A DNA stretch of 6,852 bases from an uncultured Collinsella sp. (GTDB lineage: Bacteria; Actinomycetota; Coriobacteriia; Coriobacteriales; Coriobacteriaceae). The first letter of the stretch is position 1; each line of letters starts with the position of its first letter. This document shows positions 1-4,330 of this stretch, piece after piece. The notes under the pieces are model-generated. The model searched no databases. It was not told the DNA's origin and saw nothing but the letters and a program-made list of their open reading frames with translations. Where the stretch lies: positions 1 to 6,852 of the forward strand of contig CABUGR010000052.1 in the NCBI GenBank assembly GCA_902491135.1, written 5' to 3'. Both the position numbers and the translations under genes were made by a program.

Positions 1-981
1 CGCGTCCTTTTCGATGTACTTGCGGTATTCGTCGAGCGTGGTCGCGCCAATCGCGTGCAGGTCGCCACGGGCGAGCGCCGGCTTGAGGATGTTGCCGGCG
101 TCCATGGAACCCTCGGTGGCACCCGCGCCCACGATGGTGTGGAGCTCATCGATGAACAGGATGACCTTGCCCTCGGACTTCTGCACTTCCTTGAGCACGG
201 CCTTTAAGCGGTCCTCGAACTCGCCGCGGTACTTGGCGCCGGCGACCAGCGCGCTCATGTCGAGCTCGATGAGGTCGCGGTCGCGCAGGGTGCTCGGCAC
301 GTCGCCGGCCACGATACGCTGGGCGATGCCCTCGACGATAGCCGTTTTACCGACGCCCGGCTCACCGATGAGCACGGGGTTGTTCTTGGTGCGACGGGAC
401 AGGACCTGGATGGTGCGGCGAATCTCATCGGTACGGCCGATGACCGGGTCGAGCTTGCCGGCGCGGGCGAGGTCGCAAATGTTGCGACCGTACTGCTCCA
501 GCGCCTCAAACTGAGTCTTGTCCTCGGCAGACGTCACGCGGTCATCGCCACGCAGCTCCTCGTAGACTTGCTCGATGCGCTCCTTGGTGACGCCGGCGTC
601 GCGCAGCACGCGGCCCGCCTCGCCCTTGTCCTCGGCAAGCGCCATAAGCAGATGCTCGGTCACCACAAAGCTGTCGCCCATCTTGGTGGCCTTCTTCTCG
701 GCCTTTTCGATGACGCGAACGAGCTCGTTGGACAGGCCCATCTGCTGACCCTCGCCCGAAACCTTAGGCGCGTGGTCGATGGCATCCTGTGTGGAGCGTG
801 CGAGCTGAGCCGGGTCGGCACCGATGCGCTCGATGATCACGGAGATATTGCGCTCGCCAGCACCCAGCAGGGCAGACAGCAGATGAATCGGCTCCACCGC
901 GCCGGCCTGCGCGTCAGCGGCCGTGCTCATGGCGGTCTGCAGCGCCTCGCGCGACGTCATAGCTAGCTTATCGATTCTCAT
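1..981 (-). CDS. clpB: ATP-dependent disaggregase ClpB, N-terminal part (runs off left edge)
   Basis: ClpB is a cytoplasmic hexameric AAA+ chaperone that works with DnaK/DnaJ/GrpE to pull polypeptides out of aggregates. The first 327 codons are present. The reading opens [14 protein letters not shown], typical of the Clp N-domain (about residues 1-145), followed by the first AAA+ module. Walker A GEPGVGKT is at residues 206-213, the pore-loop tyrosine of KYRGEF at 251, and the Walker B glutamate of FIDEL at 279. These numbers match my recollection of E. coli ClpB, so no insertion or deletion has occurred to this point. The window ends just after ATTLDEY, before the expected arginine fingers and the middle coiled coil. 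The start at 981 is chosen because AGAGGTGA lies 4 bases upstream and the N-domain aligns from there. No frame break is seen. The family is certain; ClpC or ClpA are less likely because the N-terminus and [13 protein letters not shown] context fit ClpB best. Confidence 0.97.
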   Translation of the reverse strand, partial: MRIDKLAMTSREALQTAMSTAADAQAGAVEPIHLLSALLGAGERNISVIIERIGADPAQLARSTQDAIDHAPKVSGEGQQMGLSNELVRVIEKAEKKATKMGDSFVVTEHLLMALAEDKGEAGRVLRDAGVTKERIEQVYEELRGDDRVTSAEDKTQFEALEQYGRNICDLARAGKLDPVIGRTDEIRRTIQVLSRRTKNNPVLIGEPGVGKTAIVEGIAQRIVAGDVPSTLRDRDLIELDMSALVAGAKYRGEFEDRLKAVLKEVQKSEGKVILFIDELHTIVGAGATEGSMDAGNILKPALARGDLHAIGATTLDEYRKYIEKDA

Positions 982-1002
982 GGAATCACCTCTCTTGGGG
1001 CG

Positions 1003-1020
1003 GCCGCCCTACGGGGCGGC
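1003..1020 (-). promoter_or_regulatory. GC hairpin in the clpB leader
   Basis: GCCGCCC (1003-1009) and GGGCGGC (1014-1020) pair perfectly around a 4-base loop. The hairpin sits about 20 bases upstream of the clpB start, just before the ribosome binding site. A 12-bp palindrome GGGCGGCCGCCC (998-1009) overlaps it and competes for the same bases. It has no T-run on either side, so it is not a standard terminator. A role in leader stability or translation control is only a guess. Confidence 0.45.
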
Positions 1021-1059
1021 TTCACGTTGTTCGAGAAGTATTGTTGCCAGCTTTGCGCG

Positions 1060-1095
1060 ATCTTATACACAAATCTAAGTCTCTATATATAAGAT
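1060..1095 (-). promoter_or_regulatory. AT-rich inverted repeat, candidate clpB promoter/operator
   Basis: ATCTTATA (1060-1067) and TATAAGAT (1088-1095) form a perfect 8-bp inverted repeat with a 20-base gap, in the only AT-rich patch upstream of clpB. Read toward clpB, TATAAG (1067-1062) could be a -10 element, which would give a leader of roughly 75 bases. I see no convincing -35 at normal spacing. Neither a CIRCE (HrcA) nor a HAIR (HspR) operator is visible between 982 and 1130. The symmetry suggests a protein-binding site over the promoter. Confidence 0.3.
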
Positions 1096-1156
1096 TTTCT
1101 GAGTGATTGAGAGATAGGGGTAAAGATGTCGGCCCGCCGCCGCACAGGTGCGCTAC

Positions 1157-1375
1157 CGTCTCAATCTGTAACATCTATCGACCGTTTCTGGCTCCAGATG
1201 TTACAGATCGAGACGAATTGTTCAGCGGCACCCGTTTGTCTCAATCTGTAACATCTACTCGGCAAATAGAGCTCTATCTGTTACAAATCGAGACGAACAG
1301 AAGACACCCGAATCGAAAATCTAAATCTGTAACACCAGGCCCACTTTTAGCGGCCAAGATGTTACAAGTCGAGAC
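1157..1375. repeat. Three tandem dyads with TGTAACA/TGTTACA cores
   Basis: Six copies of one motif alternate in orientation. Unit 1 has arms 1157-1176 and 1196-1215, unit 2 has arms 1238-1256 and 1276-1294, and unit 3 has arms of about 1317-1335 and 1357-1375. The best right arm is AGATGTTACAGATCGAGACG; the left arms are near-perfect reverse complements. The 7-base cores start at 1167, 1199, 1247, 1279, 1328 and 1360, so cores within a unit are always 32 bases apart and units repeat every 80 or 81 bases. The gaps between arms share no sequence. Unit 1 is the most perfect (20-bp arms with one mismatch) and unit 3 the most decayed. The array lies between the clpB start and the 3' end of a broken gene, so it could be multi-site operator DNA, a run of structured RNA hairpins, or a multiplied palindromic element. 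Confidence 0.85.
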
Positions 1376-1384
1376 AAACCGAGA

Positions 1385-1419
1385 ACCACCACAAAGAGGA
1401 CAGGCACCTTTGTGGTGGT
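1385..1419 (+). repeat. CCACCACAAAG hairpin repeat, copy A
   Basis: ACCACCACAAAG (1385-1396) pairs perfectly with CTTTGTGGTGGT (1408-1419) around the 11-base loop AGGACAGGCAC. It begins 8 bases past the stop of the minus-strand pseudogene. It is one of four related copies in the window, all with the same loop orientation. Its flank GGTGGTCGCGGTC resembles that of copy D. No T-run follows in the direction of the neighbouring gene. Confidence 0.8.
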
Positions 1420-1427
1420 CGCGGTCT

Positions 1428-2076
1428 CTACTCCTTCGCCGAACCCGTGCTTCCCGATTCGGCGTTCCAGGACATCTCATCCTCGAACAACCATGTACGG
1501 GCAGACCCACTATCGCGTGCAGCCTGCGGGTCGGGCAAGCAGGTCTGTTCATAGGCATCCTGAATGCACTGACCCATAAAATCGTTGAGCTCGGTCTGGT
1601 TGCCCTCCATGACATAGGCGACATCGCCGTCCAAGATGTAGATACCCGGCCCCTCATTGCCCTCGTAGCCAGGATCGTACGAAACATCACATAACTTAGT
1701 GCCATTCGCGGCATCCGCCAACCATGTCGTTCGCTTTTGCCCGATAGGATGCATATCCATACCAGCGCTTAAAGGTTTTGCCCTTGAGCAGCTCGGACGC
1801 CCTGTCGATCAGACTAGAATCCGTGGTATAGCGCATAGCCCCAAGCTGAATAAGTGGATAATTACTAATGCCCAGCGCAGCCGGTTGCTCATCAAAATCA
1901 ACGGTAATGGTCTCAGGCTTGTCGTCGCCGGTCAGAAGTTCGACAGATTGAGTCACAGGCTTGACCACCGGCTCCGTCACCGCAGCAGGTAGAAATGCCA
2001 TACCGACAGCGCCCGCGCCAACCACAGCGATCGCAAGCGCCAAGACAATCAATCCAATACGGGCAAAACGGCTCAC
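1428..2076 (-). pseudogene. Frameshifted membrane-anchored protein, paralogue of the gene at 3520-4167
   Basis: The first frame (2076 to 1696) starts at a GTG and has a hydrophobic segment (GLIVLALAIAVVGAGAVG), then VDFDEQPAALGISNYP and LLKGKTFKRWYG, and ends abruptly after MVGG. A second frame (to the TAG at 1428-1430) continues the family from DAANGTKLC through EGPGIYILDGDV and DAYEQTC to SGSARTWLF. Together they match the intact paralogue from end to end. Aligning the DNA at the break shows that 23 bases present in the paralogue are missing here, between two GAT triplets, at about 1713-1715. This changes the frame and gives a stop at 1696-1698. Restoring them would give about 223 codons. 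The GTG at 2076 is chosen because GGGG lies about 10 bases upstream, it matches the paralogue's start, and a good promoter ends just upstream. Three of the paralogue's four cysteines are kept. Function is unknown. A sequencing error is unlikely for a 23-base gap but not excluded. Confidence 0.85.
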
Positions 2077-2117
2077 GGCAAAACACCCCACAATGCAAAC
2101 CTTCGCCACCTGCACCA

Positions 2118-2146
2118 ATGATACCGCCAGCTAACACTATTACCAA
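2118..2146 (-). promoter_or_regulatory. Sigma-A-type promoter of the pseudogene
   Basis: On the minus strand TTGGTA (2146-2141) and TATCAT (2123-2118) are separated by exactly 17 bases, matching 4 of 6 and 5 of 6 consensus positions. Transcription would start near 2111, about 35 bases before the GTG start at 2076. A similar block with GCTGG next to TATCA precedes the intact paralogue at about the same distance, which supports both calls. Confidence 0.6.
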
Positions 2147-2165
2147 AAGAAGCCGCGCGCTCCTC

Positions 2166-2207
2166 ACCACCACAAAGGGGACAGGCACCTTTGTGGCGGT
2201 TTTCGAC
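2166..2207 (+). repeat. CCACCACAAAG hairpin repeat, copy B
   Basis: ACCACCACAAAG (2166-2177) pairs with CTTTGTGGCGGT (2189-2200, one mismatch) around the loop GGGACAGGCAC. TTTTCGAC follows, so read on the plus strand it looks like a short hairpin with a four-T tail. It lies in the divergent gap between the pseudogene promoter and the gene at 2311. It shares its right flank GGCGGTTTTCGAC with copy C. Confidence 0.8.
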
Positions 2208-2249
2208 GCTAACGGTCGACCATCTCGCGCCATGAGATTAAACTTGAAT

Positions 2250-2262
2250 TGTTCTCTGAACA
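2250..2262. promoter_or_regulatory. Small dyad upstream of the 2311 gene
   Basis: TGTTC-TCT-GAACA is a perfect 5-bp dyad with a 3-base centre, about 50 bases upstream of the start at 2311. It overlaps the only stretch with promoter-like hexamers (TTGAAT at 2245-2250), but I could not fit a convincing -35/-10 pair. GAACATAT also resembles half of a Gram-positive LexA box, but the other half is missing. It is a possible operator with weak support. Confidence 0.25.
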
Positions 2263-2310
2263 TATCCATTTCTGCCTATCCTCAACAGATCTTTGTCTCG
2301 AGGAGCGCAT

Positions 2311-2979
2311 ATGAAGCCGTCTCATTCCACCGGTCGCAACGTCATCGCCATTCTCGCCATACCCATCGCGATGTTCTTCTTTATCGTCGTCACGCCCTTT
2401 TCCCTTGGTATCGCCTCGCCCTTCGATTTATGCGGAATGGTCGACGCTGGCTCGCGTGCCACCTCGCTCTCCTTTATCTGCCGCGGTGTTTTCTACGAAG
2501 ATAGAATTCCCACCGGACTTTGGCAGTCCAAGTTACCGTTGCTCGGCCAGGTCGACGGATGCTCTCCTTATTTCTGCCTTGACCCTCAGGCGCTAAACTA
2601 TCTGATCGACGACCAGCCACTCGACTCCATCACCCTCGCCTACGACTACGCACCAAACACCGATGAGCGCCACATGAACCAAGTCCTCGACAAGCTGCTT
2701 GGACAGTGCGGGCTCACCGCGGAAGCCGGTCGAACCATCTATAGCAACCGGAAATTAAAGCGAACAGAACTCCGCCGTGTCGGAAAAATCCAAGGGCGAA
2801 GCGGGGCTGCCTACTGGCAGGCCTGGGCGACACGCGACAAGAGCGAATTCGGGCACAGCACCTATACGGTCACTGTCTACACCAAAGACGGAATTAAGGA
2901 CAATGTTGACGATTTCGCGTCATCCAAACTCGGCATCCCCAAAACAATCAAGCCCGCCAGCCCAGATGAAATCCTGTAG
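2311..2979 (+). CDS. Hypothetical membrane-anchored extracytoplasmic protein
   Basis: I do not recognise this 222-residue protein. A short basic N-terminus is followed by one hydrophobic segment (about residues 10-35, containing ILAIPIAMFFFIVV), then a mostly polar region. This suggests an N-terminal anchor or uncleaved signal with the rest outside the membrane. There are five cysteines after the anchor (41, 57, 84, 89 and 133), so disulfides are plausible; no lipobox is evident. The C-terminal part (YWQAWATRDK, then YTVTVYTKDG) is rich in alternating beta-type residues. ATG 2311 is chosen because AGGAG lies at 2301-2305, 5 bases upstream; a TTG at 2293 in the same frame has no ribosome binding site. 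It shows no clear similarity to the paralogous pair on either side, although size, topology and cysteine content are alike. It appears monocistronic and is followed after about 55 bases by hairpin repeat copy C, which could end its transcript. Confidence 0.8.
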   Translation: MKPSHSTGRNVIAILAIPIAMFFFIVVTPFSLGIASPFDLCGMVDAGSRATSLSFICRGVFYEDRIPTGLWQSKLPLLGQVDGCSPYFCLDPQALNYLIDDQPLDSITLAYDYAPNTDERHMNQVLDKLLGQCGLTAEAGRTIYSNRKLKRTELRRVGKIQGRSGAAYWQAWATRDKSEFGHSTYTVTVYTKDGIKDNVDDFASSKLGIPKTIKPASPDEIL

Positions 2980-3033
2980 AGACGCTCATTAGAATGTCGT
3001 TCAGCGAGCACGGCAGCATCGAGCTCGCCCCCC

Positions 3034-3075
3034 ACCACCACGAAAGGGACAGGCCCCTTTGTGGCGGTTTTCGAC
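3034..3075 (+). repeat. CCACCACAAAG hairpin repeat, copy C
   Basis: This copy aligns without gaps to copy B over the whole hairpin, with three substitutions in the left arm and loop, and shares CTTTGTGGCGGTTTTCGAC exactly (3057-3075). It starts 54 bases after the stop of the gene at 2311-2979, on the same strand, and its four-T tail could make it a weak intrinsic terminator for that gene. The left-arm changes weaken the stem relative to copy A. Confidence 0.75.
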
Positions 3076-3121
3076 AAAAAGAAGCCGCCCCATTAACAGA
3101 GGTGGCATCAAGCAAGTCCAT

Positions 3122-3208
3122 TTATTAGCGTCCCTCAAGACCCAACGAAAACGCAGCGATGGAATCGAGAACCGACAATAGCCCGTTCGCACAGATAGAG
3201 GCAGAGAT
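3122..3208 (-). pseudogene. Remnant of a gene 3' end, with 37-bp repeat copy 1
   Basis: Read on the minus strand, 3208 to 3128 is an open segment of 27 codons ending GLLSVLDSIAAFSLGLEGR and then TAATAA. There is no start codon or ribosome binding site, and a TGA lies just before it, so it cannot be a complete gene. The last part (3122-3158) is repeated at 4208-4244 with 33 of 37 bases identical. Three of the four differences are synonymous in this frame and the fourth changes Ala to Thr, which suggests the sequence was once coding. The parent gene is not known to me. It could instead be a non-coding repeat whose frame is open by chance. Confidence 0.45.
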
Positions 3209-3280
3209 TCAAGGTCAGAGTCCGGCTTAAACGGCTTAGCTATCGCACGTCACATTGTTCTCGTCGTCCCCCTATCATAT

Positions 3281-3316
3281 TTATAGTGCTTATAGTGAAA
3301 ATAGTGAGTTTAGTGA
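3281..3316. repeat. Four 9-bp tandem repeats, consensus xxxTAGTGA
   Basis: TTATAGTGC, TTATAGTGA, AAATAGTGA and GTTTAGTGA follow one another without gaps. TAGTG is invariant in all four. They lie about 200 bases upstream of the gene at 3520 in an AT-rich patch. Such short iterated motifs can be binding sites for a regulator or replication-type protein, or replication slippage products. No DnaA boxes or initiator gene lie nearby. Confidence 0.7.
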
Positions 3317-3451
3317 GAAGAGTATCGCTCAAAACTCGTGGACTCAATTATTGACCTCACGCCCAGAATGAGTGGGGCAAATATTTCTATTAGAGGTCAA
3401 ATCGAAGCCCAATAGGGCCTTTTCACCCCGTCATTTCGATCGATCGCTTTC

Positions 3452-3480
3452 TTTTGAAGATTGTCGTAAGCTGGTATCAC
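3452..3480 (+). promoter_or_regulatory. Probable promoter of the intact paralogue
   Basis: TTTTGA (3452-3457) and TATCAC (3475-3480) are 17 bases apart. The -10 block with preceding GCTGG resembles the promoter of the paralogous pseudogene (GCTGGCGG-TATCAT) and lies at nearly the same distance from the GTG start (39 against 41 bases). The hexamers themselves are poor. An alternative pair is TTGTCG (3461-3466) with CTTAAT (3485-3490), 18 bases apart. Confidence 0.4.
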
Positions 3481-3519
3481 TTATCTTAATGAATGCATAC
3501 TATTTGCGAGGTACCCGCC

Positions 3520-4167
3520 GTGAAACGCTCCACCTATATCGGCCTGCTCGTCTTAGCGTTTGCGATTACCGCAGTCGGCGTAGGAATTATCTATCTCGCA
3601 TTTCTCCCCGCCTCTGCGACGCAGGCGGCGGTTGAGACCGTAAGCTATCCCATCGAGGTCCTCACCGATATCGTCAAACCCGATTCGGTCACCGTCGATT
3701 TTGACGGTACGCCCGCAGCGCTTGGTGTCAGCAACTATCCCCGCATCGAACTTGGGGCCAGACGCTACACCAAAGATGAGCAGCTTATCGGCAAGGCAAC
3801 CAGTTTACTCAAAGGCAAGACGTTTAAGCGGTGGTACGGCGCCGCAATATATCGAGCCAAGAATGGCCAAATGGTTGGCGGATATTATTCGACCCTTGAG
3901 CTCGATGCGGCAAACGGGAGCAAATTGTGCAACGTCTCATACGACCCTGGCTGCGTGGACAATGAAGGACCGGGGGTCTATATCTCGGATGGCGACGTAA
4001 TCTACGTCATGGAGGGCGACCAGACGGCAGTCGTCGATTTTATGGATCGGTGTACCGAGGATGCCTACGAACAAACCTGCGAGCCCGATCCGCAGACAGC
4101 GCGCAACAGTGGCTCGGCACGCACTTGGCTATTTGACGATGAAATAACCTGGACCCCATCGAAATAA
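3520..4167 (+). CDS. Hypothetical membrane-anchored or exported protein, intact paralogue
   Basis: This 215-residue protein is the intact relative of the pseudogene at 1428-2076; I do not recognise the family. The N-terminus is basic (VKRS), followed by a hydrophobic segment at about 5-29 and then LPASATQA, where ASA at 31-33 could be a signal peptidase site. The protein is therefore anchored or secreted. Conserved blocks shared with the paralogue are VDFDGTPAALGVSNYP (59-74), LLKGKTFKRWYG (96-107), DAANGSKLCNVSYDPG (129-144), EGPGVYISDGDVIYVMEG (149-166) and GSARTWLFDDE (198-208). Cysteines are at 137, 145, 178 and 187; all but 145 are shared. The start is GTG 3520: GAGG lies 8 bases upstream, and the same position is used in the paralogue. 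The in-frame ATG at 3493 has no ribosome binding site and precedes the hydrophobic segment by an odd tail. The gene is convergent with the hydratase gene and is followed directly by a decayed hairpin repeat. Confidence 0.85.
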   Translation: MKRSTYIGLLVLAFAITAVGVGIIYLAFLPASATQAAVETVSYPIEVLTDIVKPDSVTVDFDGTPAALGVSNYPRIELGARRYTKDEQLIGKATSLLKGKTFKRWYGAAIYRAKNGQMVGGYYSTLELDAANGSKLCNVSYDPGCVDNEGPGVYISDGDVIYVMEGDQTAVVDFMDRCTEDAYEQTCEPDPQTARNSGSARTWLFDDEITWTPSK

Positions 4168-4176
4168 GGACCCGCC

Positions 4177-4198
4177 GGGCAGGCAACTTTGTGATGGT
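4177..4198 (+). repeat. Hairpin repeat, partial copy D
   Basis: GGGCAGGCAACTTTGTGATGGT matches the loop and right arm of copies A-C with one deleted base and a few substitutions; the left arm is not recognisable. The following CCCGGTC resembles the flank of copy A. It begins 9 bases after the stop of the gene at 3520-4167. With one arm lost it cannot form the hairpin and is probably a decayed copy. Confidence 0.5.
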
Positions 4199-4207
4199 CC
4201 CGGTCAA

Positions 4208-4244
4208 TTATTAGCGCCCCTCAAGACCCAACGAGAACGTCGCG
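4208..4244 (-). repeat. 37-bp repeat, copy 2 (FSLGLEGR end)
   Basis: This is 33 of 37 identical to 3122-3158. On the minus strand it reads ATFSLGLEGR and then TAATAA. It lies downstream of the hydratase gene, on the same strand and in the same reading frame, and the 39 codons between the hydratase stop and this TAATAA contain no other stop. Whether it is an eroded gene end or a repeat is unresolved. Confidence 0.6.
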
Positions 4245-4247
4245 GTA

Positions 4248-4319
4248 GCCCCGGCCACACCTTTCCCTCGGGCGACCCTCGCGGAGCGCGTGAGCACGAG
4301 GGAAAGGTGTGGCCGGGGC
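4248..4319. terminator. Long 23-bp stem between convergent genes
   Basis: Bases 4248-4270 and 4297-4319 are perfect reverse complements (arm core GGCCACACCTTTCCCTCG), with a 26-base loop that can itself fold through CGCG/CGCG. It begins 12 bases past the hydratase stop and about 80 bases past the stop of the gene at 3520-4167, a natural place for a bidirectional transcript end. Neither side has a T-run, so it is not a classical intrinsic terminator. It may act through Rho or protect the 3' end, or it may be an inserted palindromic repeat. Confidence 0.55.
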
Positions 4320-4330
4320 GTACAGCAGAG

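Larger units (their letters stand above)
2980..3519. other. 540-base gene-free stretch
   Basis: No credible intact gene is seen here. It holds hairpin repeat copy C (3034-3075), a gene-end remnant with a 37-bp repeat (3122-3208), four 9-bp tandem repeats (3281-3316), a weak inverted repeat TTGACCTC/GAGGTCAA (3351-3358 and 3393-3400), and the promoter region of the gene at 3520. The part from about 3240 onward is AT-richer than the flanks. Bases 3401-3450 show nothing I can name beyond a 4-bp GCCC/GGGC hairpin followed by CTTTT at 3407-3422. Confidence 0.6.

Noticed and set aside
14..966. Plus-strand open frames opposite clpB
   Set aside because: The minus strand encodes ClpB with all expected motifs; these are shadows.
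1157..1375. CRISPR array
   Set aside because: Repeats alternate in orientation, are degenerate, and are separated by gaps of about 20 bases; no cas gene is present.
1428..1760. A separate 110-residue minus-strand gene
   Set aside because: Its start region is out-of-frame family sequence, and the rest is the C-terminal half of the frameshifted paralogue with no own ribosome binding site.
1913..2269. A minus-strand frame with a cysteine-rich C-terminal half
   Set aside because: It runs through hairpin repeat copy B and then out of frame through the start of the pseudogene; no coding support.
3001..3192. A small minus-strand protein with KGACPFRGG resembling a zinc ribbon
   Set aside because: The motif is simply the translation of hairpin repeat copy C; the same reading appears at other copies, and no start signal exists.
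3351..3400. Inverted repeat TTGACCTC/GAGGTCAA as an operator
   Set aside because: Only 8 bp with a 34-base gap, with no promoter placed around it; could be chance.
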